DNA from: Clostridiales bacterium
GTDB lineage: Bacteria; Bacillota; Clostridia; Christensenellales; Aristaeellaceae
Assembly (NCBI GenBank): GCA_012520375.1
Contig: JAAYOH010000080.1
Span: 1-39,793 of the forward strand
Length of the DNA stretch: 39,793 nucleotides
Reading direction: 5' to 3'
In this document: in pieces, positions 15,480 to 23,065 of the stretch
How the letters are laid out: every line of letters begins with the position of its first letter
How positions within the stretch are numbered: position 1 is the stretch's first letter
Position numbers and translations under genes: made by a program
Notes under the pieces: generated by a model
Told to the model about the DNA's origin: nothing
Seen by the model: only the letters and a program-made list of their open reading frames with translations
Databases searched by the model: none

Positions 15480-15992
15480 TTACACCTCCTCATCCTTCGT
15501 GAGCATCTCACTCAATGCCGAAAAGGGATTGGGCAACTTGGTGCCGCCCTCCTGGCATGTACAACGCTGGATATTGCGGTTGACCCCGCACACCGGGCAC
15601 AAGCCCTTGCAGGCCTGGCTGCACAGGAACCGCATGGGCAGATCCAACAGCAGCACATCCTTGGCAAGATCCGTCAGGTCCACCGTGTGCCCGTCCAGCG
15701 GATACAGGTCGGGGTCATCGGGATCAGGAGTTTTGGCGAAGGCCTCGTCGAAGGGCAGCCGTACCGATCGGGCCACATCGCTCACGCATCGGCCGCAGTG
15801 GGCGTGCACGGTGGCGACCAGAGTGCCCGAAAAACCCACGATTTTCTCCGCGCCGGTGAACGTCCCCGCAAGCCGGACCTCCTCAAAGGAGACCATATCG
15901 TCCAGGATCTCCATCGTGGGGAGCGTTACCGCCTCTTCGAAGGGATAACTTTGCCCGGGGTACATCAGTGCGCGGGAAACATCCAGTGCCAA
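15480..15992 (-). CDS. YceD/DUF177 family protein
   Basis: The 170-residue protein has the YceD pattern: an LDVS-type start, a CGRC pair near residue 67, and the C-terminal segment CKGLCPVCGVNRN followed by CTC. The family is linked to rRNA maturation or ribosome assembly and is almost always next to rpmF, as here. The start is a TTG at 15992 with GGTGAGG about 4 bp upstream. An in-frame ATG nine codons later would remove the conserved N-terminal segment. Cysteine pairs suggest zinc binding. Confidence 0.9.
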   Translation of the reverse strand: MALDVSRALMYPGQSYPFEEAVTLPTMEILDDMVSFEEVRLAGTFTGAEKIVGFSGTLVATVHAHCGRCVSDVARSVRLPFDEAFAKTPDPDDPDLYPLDGHTVDLTDLAKDVLLLDLPMRFLCSQACKGLCPVCGVNRNIQRCTCQEGGTKLPNPFSALSEMLTKDEEV

Positions 15993-16022
15993 CGATCCTC
16001 ACCTCTTGGGATAACCTTAGAC

Positions 16023-16051
16023 ATTATACAGGCTGTCCTGTATTTTGTCAA
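16023..16051 (-). promoter_or_regulatory. Consensus promoter for yceD-rpmF
   Basis: On the minus strand, TTGACA (16051-16046), a 17-bp spacer and TATAAT (16028-16023) match the sigma-70 consensus perfectly. It begins about 14 bp after the ackA stop codon, so yceD-rpmF is expressed on its own rather than only by read-through from pta-ackA. Confidence 0.9.
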
Positions 16052-16064
16052 ATTAATCTTCGGT

Positions 16065-17270
16065 TTATTGCGCTTCGGCGGTGACCAGGGACAGGGTGTC
16101 CCGGGCGATGGCCAGCTCTTCGTTGGTGGGCATCACCCACACCTGCACCTTGCTGTCCTCGGCGGAGATCATGCCCTCCACGCCCCGCAGCGCCTCGTTC
16201 TTCCGGGCGTCGATCTTGATGCCCATGAACTCCAGGCCCTCACATACGCTGGCGCGGCTGCGGTAGTCGTTCTCGCCGATGCCGGCGGTGAAGACCAGGG
16301 CATCCAGACCGCCCATGGCGGCGGCGTAGGCGCCCACATACTTCTTGACGCCGTAGGCCCACACGTCCAGGGTCTCCTGGCAATTCTTGTCGCCTTCTTC
16401 GGCCCCGGTGTACACGTCCCGCATGTCGCTGGAGCGTTGGGACAGCGCCAAAAGGCCGCTCTCTTTGTTCAGCATGTTCACCACCTGGGTAGCCGTCATG
16501 CTCTCCCGCTCGGAGATGAATTGCACCACCGCGGGATCCAGGCTGCCGGAGCGGGTGCCCATCAGCACGCCCTCAAGAGGCGTGAGGCCCATGGAGGTGT
16601 CCTGGCACTTGCCGTCCACGCAGGCGGACAGGGAAGAACCGTTGCCCAGGTGGGCGATGATCACGCGGCTGCCCTGGGTGAGGCCGGGCTTTTTGACGAT
16701 TTCCCCGGCGATGTAGCGGTGGCTGGTGCCGTGGAAGCCGTAGCGGCGGATGCCCAGGTTTTCGTAGTACTTGCGGGGGATGCCGTACAGGTAGGCCTTG
16801 GGGGGCATGGTCTGATGGAAGGCGGTATCAAATACGGCCACCATGGGGGTGTCAGGCATGATGGCCTTGCAGGCGCGGATGCCCATGAGGTTGGCAGGGT
16901 TGTGCAGGGGGCCCAGGGGGAAGTATTCCTCGATGACTTGCTCTACATAGTCGTCGATGATGATGGACTTGGTCAGTTTCTCGCCGCCGTGCAGTACGCG
17001 ATGCCCCACTGCGCTGATCTCGTCGATGGAATGGATCACGCCGTGCTCCGGGCTCATCAGTGCTTCCAGCACGTGCTCCATGGCGACGGTATGGTTTTTC
17101 ATGTCCACGTCCAGTTCGAACTTGCCGTTTTCGCCGTACCTGTGGGTGAGCTTGCCGTCCGCGATGCCGATGCGCTCCACCAGGCCCTTGGCGATGACGA
17201 CCTTGTCCAGCATCTCGAACAGCTGATATTTGAGGGAGGAAGATCCCGCGTTGATGACCAGAATTTTCAT
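16065..17270 (-). CDS. ackA: Acetate kinase
   Basis: The 401-residue enzyme converts acetyl phosphate plus ADP to acetate plus ATP, the last substrate-level phosphorylation step of acetogenic fermentation. It has the family start MKILVINAGSSSLKYQLF, the phosphate-binding HLGNGSS and the GTRSGSLDP loop, with normal length. GGAGAGG precedes the ATG. It lies 26 bp downstream of pta, so the two enzymes are almost certainly produced together. With the Rnf complex in the same window this supports an anaerobic fermentative or acetogen-like energy metabolism. Confidence 0.97.
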   Translation of the reverse strand: MKILVINAGSSSLKYQLFEMLDKVVIAKGLVERIGIADGKLTHRYGENGKFELDVDMKNHTVAMEHVLEALMSPEHGVIHSIDEISAVGHRVLHGGEKLTKSIIIDDYVEQVIEEYFPLGPLHNPANLMGIRACKAIMPDTPMVAVFDTAFHQTMPPKAYLYGIPRKYYENLGIRRYGFHGTSHRYIAGEIVKKPGLTQGSRVIIAHLGNGSSLSACVDGKCQDTSMGLTPLEGVLMGTRSGSLDPAVVQFISERESMTATQVVNMLNKESGLLALSQRSSDMRDVYTGAEEGDKNCQETLDVWAYGVKKYVGAYAAAMGGLDALVFTAGIGENDYRSRASVCEGLEFMGIKIDARKNEALRGVEGMISAEDSKVQVWVMPTNEELAIARDTLSLVTAEAQ

Positions 17271-17296
17271 GATACCTCTCCTTTACTGCCTTTCAT

Positions 17297-18292
17297 TCAG
17301 CCCTGTGCCTGTACGGCGGTGATGGCCACCATGGCCACGATGTCGTCTACGGAGCAGCCCCGGCTCAGGTCGTTGCAAGGCTTGGCGATGCCCTGGAGCA
17401 CTGGCCCGTAGGCCTCGGCCCCTGCCAGGCGCTGCACCAGTTTATAGCCGATGTTGCCGGACTGCAGGTCCGGGAAGACCAGGGTGTTGGCATGGCCCGC
17501 CACTTTGCTGCCCGGGCTCTTGAGCTGACCTACGGACTCCACCAGCGCGGCGTCCAGCTGCAGTTCGCCGTCCAGTTCCAGTTCGGGGGCGAGTTCCTGG
17601 GCGATGCGGGTGGCTTCCTGTACCTTGGTGACCAGTTCATGCTTGGCGCTGCCTTTGGTGGAGAAGGAGAGCATGGCGACCTTGGGCTCCATGCCCGCGA
17701 GGCTGCGGGCGGAATCTGCGGCGCCCAGTGCGATGTTGGCCAGTTCCTCGGCGGTGGGGCAGGGGATGACTGCGCAGTCGGCGAAGATCATCACGCCGTC
17801 CTCGCCCTGGGACTTGTCCGGGCACTCCATCAGGAAGCAGCTGGACACCGTCTTCATGCCGGGTTTGGCTTTGATGATCTGCAGCGCAGGCCTCAGCATG
17901 TCGCCGGTGGCATGGATGGCGCCGGAGACCAGGCCGTCCGCATCCCCCGATTTGACCATCATCACGCCGTAGTACATGGGATCAGCCACCAGGTCCCGGG
18001 CCTGCTCAATGGTCATGCCCTTGGCCTTGCGGATCTCCGCCAGGGCCTGGGCATAGGCCTCGGCCTTGTCAGAGGTCTTGGGGTTCACGATGTCGATGCC
18101 GCTCAGGTCCACGCCGAACTTCGCGGCAACGGCCTTGGTGGTGTCGGGATTGCCCAGCAGGGTCAGCTTGGCGATGCCCGCCTGGACGATCTTCGCTGCA
18201 GCCTGGACGTTGCGCTCTTCCTCGCCCTCGGGCAACACGATGCGCTTGACATCAGCACAGGCCTTCGTCTTGATCTTATCGATGAGTGCCAT
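17297..18292 (-). CDS. pta: Phosphate acetyltransferase
   Basis: The 331-residue enzyme converts acetyl-CoA and phosphate to acetyl phosphate. It is the short form without the N-terminal regulatory domain of the enterobacterial enzyme. Recognisable segments are IVLPEGEEERNVQAA near residue 18, ADGLVSGAIHATGDMLRPAL in the centre and FPDLQSGNIGYKLVQRLAGA near the C-terminus. GGAGGGG lies 6 bp before the ATG. An AT-rich stretch (18318-18340) with a TATAAT on the minus strand probably holds the promoter, but I cannot fix a -35 box with correct spacing. It is followed by ackA. Confidence 0.96.
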   Translation of the reverse strand: MALIDKIKTKACADVKRIVLPEGEEERNVQAAAKIVQAGIAKLTLLGNPDTTKAVAAKFGVDLSGIDIVNPKTSDKAEAYAQALAEIRKAKGMTIEQARDLVADPMYYGVMMVKSGDADGLVSGAIHATGDMLRPALQIIKAKPGMKTVSSCFLMECPDKSQGEDGVMIFADCAVIPCPTAEELANIALGAADSARSLAGMEPKVAMLSFSTKGSAKHELVTKVQEATRIAQELAPELELDGELQLDAALVESVGQLKSPGSKVAGHANTLVFPDLQSGNIGYKLVQRLAGAEAYGPVLQGIAKPCNDLSRGCSVDDIVAMVAITAVQAQG

Positions 18293-18410
18293 GGTTTTCC
18301 CCTCCGTTTTCTTTGTGTATATATACTTATTATAATAGATTCATACGAAGAATGATAGGGCAACGAGGAAAATTAAAGGAAATTTGACCGGCTCTTGCCG
18401 CGACAGGCAA

Positions 18411-18441
18411 CACCCGGATGATCCGAAAGATCATCCGGGTG
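18411..18441 (-). terminator. Stem-loop after the DUF4428 gene
   Basis: A perfect 13-bp stem (CACCCGGATGATC at 18411-18423 with its complement at 18429-18441) encloses the 5-base loop cgaaa. It lies 10 bp beyond the DUF4428 stop codon on the minus strand, upstream of pta. The T-run after it is weak (TTGCC), so termination efficiency is uncertain. Confidence 0.6.
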
Positions 18442-18451
18442 GCGAGGCCGA

Positions 18452-19324
18452 TCAGAGTTCCCGGGGTTTTGGCGCTTTCGGCCCTTCCCCGGGGCGCGGG
18501 GCGGGGCGCCCGGAAGATTTCGGCGCAAAGCGATCTTCCCCGGAACGGGGCCTGGGGGACAGGCGTTCTTCCTCCGCCGGTCGGGGCGTGGGCGCCGGCG
18601 CCTTTGAGGGCCTGGGTGCATTCCTGGCTGCATCCCCCACGGCGGCTGCGGCGGCCCGGAACAGGTCCCCCAGCGCCTGGCTGGCATCCACTTTGGGAGG
18701 TTCCGGCATGGAATACACCTGGGGCATCAGGGTGGCCTGCAGGGTCTGTGCTTCGAACATGAGGTCGAAGTACTCCTTGCAGTCCCGGGAATTGGGCCGG
18801 TCGCTGCCGCTCAGCTCGAAGTACATCTCATCGAAATAAGGGGAGTCGATATGCAGGCGGATGTGGAAGCTGTAGCTGAGCTCGTAGCGGGGCGGGCTAT
18901 AGGATTCCCGGCGCCCTTCGGCATCCGTTTGGTACAGTTCCCGGCGGTGCTCCGACACGTCGATGTCGCAGGAAGTCACCTGCTGGATGGCAACGATGTC
19001 GGGATTGCCGCTGCGCCAGTTGCTGCCAGAGGTCAGGATGAAGCAGTTTTGCTGCCCGTCAAAGTGCAGTTTGCTGCTCCCGAAACCAAAGCTGCGGCTG
19101 GGGTGGAAATTGGGGACCCGGGCGAGGTTGTCTTCCCGATAGGCCAGGTGCTGCCGGATCTCTTCCGCGGTGGACCCGCGCCGGTCGGTGATAAAGGGCG
19201 ACAACTTTTCCGCGCATTGTTTGCACATATGGCCGTCTTCCAGCTTCCGCTTGCCCAGAAGGCCGAGCTCTTTGCCGCAGATGACGCATTCCTTCTTATC
19301 GAACAGCTTGTCAAAAAGTCCCAT
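18452..19324 (-). CDS. DUF4428 zinc-ribbon protein with proline-rich tail
   Basis: The 290-residue protein begins with a DUF4428-like zinc ribbon (CVICGKELGLLGKRKLEDG, then CKQC), so four cysteines probably bind zinc. The middle is predicted to be beta-rich, and the last 70 or so residues are a low-complexity tail rich in Pro, Ala, Arg and Glu that is probably disordered. No catalytic motif is visible and I do not know its function. The ATG at 19324 has GGAGG about 6 bp upstream; the frame is open further upstream but runs through the promoter. It is a single-gene unit between pta and the next divergent operon. Confidence 0.75.
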   Translation of the reverse strand: MGLFDKLFDKKECVICGKELGLLGKRKLEDGHMCKQCAEKLSPFITDRRGSTAEEIRQHLAYREDNLARVPNFHPSRSFGFGSSKLHFDGQQNCFILTSGSNWRSGNPDIVAIQQVTSCDIDVSEHRRELYQTDAEGRRESYSPPRYELSYSFHIRLHIDSPYFDEMYFELSGSDRPNSRDCKEYFDLMFEAQTLQATLMPQVYSMPEPPKVDASQALGDLFRAAAAAVGDAARNAPRPSKAPAPTPRPAEEERLSPRPRSGEDRFAPKSSGRPAPRPGEGPKAPKPREL

Positions 19325-19364
19325 AGGATCCCTCCTCGAATCAAATGCATGGAATCTGTTACGC

Positions 19365-19393
19365 ATTATACAGGCCCGAAAGGAGAATGTCAA
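19365..19393 (-). promoter_or_regulatory. Consensus promoter for the DUF4428 gene
   Basis: On the minus strand, TTGACA (19393-19388), a 17-bp spacer and TATAAT (19370-19365) form a perfect consensus promoter. The last bases of its spacer and -10 box, GCCTGTATAATG, are identical to those of the yceD-rpmF promoter. Confidence 0.9.
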
Positions 19394-19401
19394 TGAGGAA
19401 C

Positions 19402-19425
19402 GGAGTCGCTGCGCGCAGCGACTCC
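19402..19425. other. Perfect 24-bp palindrome in a divergent promoter region
   Basis: Bases 19402-19413 (GGAGTCGCTGCG) are followed directly by their reverse complement, giving a spacerless 24-bp palindrome. It lies between the minus-strand DUF4428 promoter and the plus-strand importer promoter, upstream of both. There is no T-run on either side. It could be a protein-binding operator or a cruciform-forming site; no regulator gene is adjacent. Confidence 0.7.
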
Positions 19426-19453
19426 CCGGGATTGTGGAATTATAAATATTGAA

Positions 19454-19482
19454 TTGACATAAAGGCGGAACTGTGTTATCAT
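19454..19482 (+). promoter_or_regulatory. Promoter for the two-ATPase carbohydrate importer operon
   Basis: TTGACA (19454-19459), a 17-bp spacer and TATCAT (19477-19482) give a near-consensus promoter. Transcription should start near 19489, about 195 bases before the first start codon. Confidence 0.85.
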
Positions 19483-19488
19483 GTAAAT

Positions 19489-19682
19489 GGCGAGAATCCG
19501 TAGAATTGGCAGTCGTATTAAGAAATGCGCACCATGCAGGAGAGGCGGCAAGCGCTCTTTCTGCTGCGGTACATGGGGAACCGGTCGCTTTGCCAATCGA
19601 GCCGGACGGGAGGTGGGGATGTGTCGGCAAGGGCGGCGTCGGGTCCCGGGAACTGTTCACAACAACTCAGGAGGATGATTTA
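19489..19682 (+). promoter_or_regulatory. Long 5' leader of the importer operon
   Basis: About 195 bases separate the predicted transcription start from the binding-protein ATG at 19683, which has AGGAGG 8 bp upstream. I do not recognise a riboswitch class or a terminator hairpin in it. Its length is unusual compared with the other leaders here, the B12 riboswitch leader apart. With the palindrome and the two promoters it accounts for the gene-free stretch 19325-19682. Confidence 0.4.
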
Positions 19683-21074
19683 ATGAAAAAACTCTTTGCA
19701 ATGGTACTCGTCCTTGTGATGGCTCTGGCCATGGTCGCCGGCGCCTCCGCAGAAGTAAACTGGAAGGAATTTGAAGGCACCAAGCTGCAGGTCATGCTCA
19801 ACCAGCACAACTACCAGAAGGCCGTGACCGACTACGGCAAACTGGAAGAGTTCGAAGCCCTGACCGGCATCGACGTGGAGTATTCCGTTACCCCCGAAGA
19901 GAACTACTTCGACAAGCTGAACATCGGCCTGGCCGCCCGCAACGGCGATCCCGACATCTTCATGACTGGCGCCTATCAGGTTTGGGACTATGCCTCCGCC
20001 GGCTACATGGAGCCCCTGGAGGACTATATCAACGATCCCGCCAAGACCGAAGCGTCCTACAACTTTGACGATTTCTATGCCGGCGTCGTGGGCACCCTGT
20101 GCTGGGACTGCATCGCGGGCCATCCCGTGGGCGAGGGCAGCCAGTATGCCATCCCCATGGGCTACGAGCTGAACAACATCGCCTACAACTGGAAATACTT
20201 CGAGGAGAACGGCATTGCCCTGCCCGAGGATACCGACCAACTGCTTGAGCTGTCCAAGTCCCTGAACGGCTGGAACGGCGAAGGCTCCTACGGCATTGCG
20301 GTCCGCGGCACCCGGAACTGGGCGACCATCCATCCCGGCTACATGACCCTGTTCTCCACCTGGGGCGGCAAGGACTTTGAAGTGGAAGACGGCCGCCTGG
20401 TCTGCAAACTGGACAGCGAAGAAGCCATCGCCATGACCGACTACTGGGTAAAACTGGTGGTCGAAGGCTCTTCTCCCCAGTGGGCTACCTTCACCTGGTA
20501 CGAGGCCGGCTCTCACCTGGGCGCCGGTGTGGCTGCCCTCCTGTACGACGCCACCTGCAACGGCTACTTCCAGAACTATCCGGCAGGCGCCTCTGCAGAG
20601 TCCGGCAACCTCGGTTGGTTCCCCGGCGTCGTGCCCGCGGGCTCCGGCCTGACCGCTGCGGACATCAAGTCCAACGTGTGGGTCTGGTCCCTGGGCATGA
20701 ACTCCTACTCCGACAACAAGGGTGGTGCCTGGCTGTTCCTGCAGTACTTCACCAGCCCCGAGTTCATGCTCTTCTCCGGCACCGAGGCCGCCTGTGCTGA
20801 CAGCCCACGCGCCTCCGTCGCCGAGTCTGAAGCGTACAAGTCCATCGTGGGCGCCTCCTACGGTTACCTGGAGGCCCTGGAAGTGCTGCTGCCCAACGCA
20901 ACCATCCAGTTCACCCCCCAGCCCTACTTCTTCGAGACCACCACAACCTGGGCGGCCACGCTGCAGGATCTGGTGGAAGAGTATCGCACCACCGGCGCCT
21001 GCGACACCGCAGCTGCCATGAAGGCCCTGAAAGCCGAGCTGGACATCGCCGTTGAGGATATCGTCTGCGAATAA
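19683..21074 (+). CDS. Extracellular solute-binding protein, family 1
   Basis: The 463-residue protein starts with a Sec signal peptide (MKKLFAMVLVLVMALAMVAG, cleavage after ASA near residue 23) without a lipobox cysteine. The mature part is a family 1 carbohydrate-binding protein of the kind that delivers oligosaccharides, polyols or glycerol derivatives to MalF/MalG-type permeases. It has GDPDIFMTGAYQVWDYASAG near residue 83, the ligand-hinge IPMGYELNNIAYN, and many aromatic residues. It heads the operon, 116 bp before the first permease, with a stem-loop in the gap. The ligand is not identifiable from sequence. Confidence 0.88.
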   Translation: MKKLFAMVLVLVMALAMVAGASAEVNWKEFEGTKLQVMLNQHNYQKAVTDYGKLEEFEALTGIDVEYSVTPEENYFDKLNIGLAARNGDPDIFMTGAYQVWDYASAGYMEPLEDYINDPAKTEASYNFDDFYAGVVGTLCWDCIAGHPVGEGSQYAIPMGYELNNIAYNWKYFEENGIALPEDTDQLLELSKSLNGWNGEGSYGIAVRGTRNWATIHPGYMTLFSTWGGKDFEVEDGRLVCKLDSEEAIAMTDYWVKLVVEGSSPQWATFTWYEAGSHLGAGVAALLYDATCNGYFQNYPAGASAESGNLGWFPGVVPAGSGLTAADIKSNVWVWSLGMNSYSDNKGGAWLFLQYFTSPEFMLFSGTEAACADSPRASVAESEAYKSIVGASYGYLEALEVLLPNATIQFTPQPYFFETTTTWAATLQDLVEEYRTTGACDTAAAMKALKAELDIAVEDIVCE

Positions 21075-21113
21075 GCGATACCCCTGACTGCGTATAGTTC
21101 CATGTAAGCCTTT

Positions 21114-21147
21114 GTGCATCAAGAGGGCGTCTGCCCTCTTGATGCAC
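21114..21147 (+). other. Strong intercistronic stem-loop after the binding-protein gene
   Basis: GTGCATCAAGAGGGC (21114-21128) pairs perfectly over 15 bp with 21133-21147, with only a 4-base loop (gtct). No T-run follows. This is the classical position for a hairpin that protects or partly terminates the message so that the binding protein is made in excess of the membrane components. Confidence 0.75.
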
Positions 21148-21190
21148 CCGGTTTGACCGGATCCTCTAAGGTATCGTGTAAGGGAGATGG

Positions 21191-22222
21191 ATGGGATTGA
21201 ACAAGAACAAAGCAACCAACAAGGAAGGCGGCGCGGCGCTCGCGACAGATTTGAATGTCGTTCCACTGAAAAACCGTATTCGCCCATACCTCATCGTAGC
21301 GCCGGCGCTGCTGATCACCATCGGCATCCTGATCCCCTTCGGGATGGCCATTTACTATTCGCTGACGACATACACCTTCAGAAGGCCCATAGCGGACTTC
21401 GTGTGGTTCCGCAACTGGATCCGCATGTTCCAGGCCAAAGATTTCTGGAACGCGGTGTGGGTCACGGTGCGCTACGCCTTCTGGGCTACCCTGGTGGAAA
21501 TGCTGCTGGGCCTTGGCATCGCCATGCTGCTGGGCAACACCAACAACCGCTTTTCCCGCATCCTGCGGGTGGCCCTGATCTTTCCCCTGATGGTTGCCCC
21601 GGTCATCGGCACCATCATCTGGCAGTTGATGCTGTCCCATGGCGTGGGCATCATCGACAAATTCCTGAACCTCCTGGGCATATACGGCATGCAATGGGGC
21701 GCGTCCAAGAAGACCGCCATGCTCACCGTGGTCATGATCGACGTGTGGGTCAACTGTCCCTTCGTCATCATCCTGATCCTGGCGGGCATCCAGTCTTTGC
21801 CCAAGTCCCCCTTTGAATCCGCCAAGATCGACGGCGGCAGCGGCTGGTTCAACTTCATGAACCTGACCCTGCCCATGCTGAAACCCTCCATCCTGATCGC
21901 CCTGCTGTTCCGCCTGATGGCGGCGCTGCAGGAGTTCGGCATCATTTTCTCGCTGACAAAGGGCGGCCCCGGCGACACCCTGATGAGTTTGTCGGTCACT
22001 GCCTATACCACGGGGTACATGTATCAGAAATTCTCCAACGCTTTGCCGTACATCCTGGTGCTGTGGTACATCGTCAACAAGTGCGCCAGCTTCATCGTGG
22101 AAAAGTGGCGCATCAGCCAGTACCAGGCCGCAGGCAAAGACGTCGAGGTCGAAAAGAAACAGCGCTTCTGGCACAAGTTCATCAAGAGCAAGGATGCCGG
22201 CAGTGCCGCGAAAGGAGCGTAG
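21191..22222 (+). CDS. Carbohydrate ABC importer permease 1 (MalF-like)
   Basis: The 343-residue membrane protein has six expected spans and the ATPase-coupling EAA loop (SAKIDGGSGWFNFMNLTLP) near residue 214. The family forms one half of the channel of carbohydrate importers with a MalG-like partner, here the next gene. GGGAG precedes the ATG closely (about 4 bp). The C-terminus is extended and charged, ending in a lysine-rich cytoplasmic tail. It is separated from permease 2 by only 6 bp. Confidence 0.9.
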   Translation: MGLNKNKATNKEGGAALATDLNVVPLKNRIRPYLIVAPALLITIGILIPFGMAIYYSLTTYTFRRPIADFVWFRNWIRMFQAKDFWNAVWVTVRYAFWATLVEMLLGLGIAMLLGNTNNRFSRILRVALIFPLMVAPVIGTIIWQLMLSHGVGIIDKFLNLLGIYGMQWGASKKTAMLTVVMIDVWVNCPFVIILILAGIQSLPKSPFESAKIDGGSGWFNFMNLTLPMLKPSILIALLFRLMAALQEFGIIFSLTKGGPGDTLMSLSVTAYTTGYMYQKFSNALPYILVLWYIVNKCASFIVEKWRISQYQAAGKDVEVEKKQRFWHKFIKSKDAGSAAKGA

Positions 22223-22228
22223 AGCGAT

Positions 22229-23056
22229 ATGAGTCCGACTGCGAAAAAACGGCTGTATGCGGTCCTGAAGAACGGCGGTCTGGCCATTTACTCGGTGTTC
22301 GCCCTGTTTCCCTTGCTGTGGATGGTCATCCTGACCTTCAAAAGCGACGCCGAAATGCTGACCACCACCTTCGTCTTCACGCCTACGCTCGACAACTACA
22401 AGCAGGTGCTGTTTTACACCGACTACTTCCGCTACATCAAGGACTCGGTCATCGTGGCCGGGGGCGCCGTACTGGTGTCCGTGCTGGCGGGGGTGCCGGC
22501 GGCCTACGCCTTTGCCCGCTACGAGTTCAAGAACAAGGAAAAGATCGCCTTCCAGATCCTGTCCTTCAAGTTCGCCCCGGAGATCCTGGTGGTGCTGCCC
22601 CTGTACATGATCTACCAGAAGCTGGGCCTGTACGATTCCTACCTGGGCCTGATCTGGGTATACCAGCTAATTTCCATGCCCCTGATCATCTGGGTGGTGC
22701 GGGGCTATTTCGAGGACATCTCGGTGGAGATCGAGCACGCCGCCCAGGTGGACGGCTACAACTGGTACCAGGTCTTCCTGAAATTCCTGTTGCCCCTCAT
22801 CAAGCCCGGCCTGGTCTCCTCGGCGCTGCTGTGCTTCATCTTCGCCTGGAACAGCTTCACCTTCCCGCTGCTGCTGGCAGGCATCAAGATCGAGCCCATC
22901 ACCGTTGCAGCCACCAAATATCTTGCGCAGAGCACGGTCCACTACGGGCAAATGGCGGTGGCGGCCACCATTTCGGCGCTGCCCTCCATCATCTTCGCCA
23001 TTTGCATCCAAAAACATCTGGTGCGCGGCCTGAGCTTCGGCGCCGTTAAGGGTTAG
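22229..23056 (+). CDS. Carbohydrate ABC importer permease 2 (MalG-like)
   Basis: The 275-residue membrane protein is the second channel subunit. It has the EIEHAAQVDGYNWYQVFLKF coupling loop near residue 167 and the usual C-terminal region LAQSTVHYGQMAVAATISAL. AAAGGAGC lies about 11 bp before the ATG. It sits between permease 1 and the first of two ATPase genes and is clearly cotranscribed with them. Confidence 0.9.
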   Translation: MSPTAKKRLYAVLKNGGLAIYSVFALFPLLWMVILTFKSDAEMLTTTFVFTPTLDNYKQVLFYTDYFRYIKDSVIVAGGAVLVSVLAGVPAAYAFARYEFKNKEKIAFQILSFKFAPEILVVLPLYMIYQKLGLYDSYLGLIWVYQLISMPLIIWVVRGYFEDISVEIEHAAQVDGYNWYQVFLKFLLPLIKPGLVSSALLCFIFAWNSFTFPLLLAGIKIEPITVAATKYLAQSTVHYGQMAVAATISALPSIIFAICIQKHLVRGLSFGAVKG

Positions 23057-23065
23057 GGTGATAGT

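Noticed and set aside
18318-18363. Exact pta promoter
   Set aside because: A TATAAT is present on the minus strand, but the best -35 candidate (TTGCCC) is 23 bp away, too far to support a call.
19487-19678. Arginine-rich 63-residue open frame in the leader of the importer operon
   Set aside because: It begins at the predicted transcription start, has no ribosome-binding site and shows composition expected from GC-rich non-coding DNA.
19473-19682. N-terminal extension of the binding protein from a GTG at 19473
   Set aside because: The start would overlap the -10 box of the operon promoter, and the signal peptide begins at the ATG at 19683 with a good AGGAGG site.
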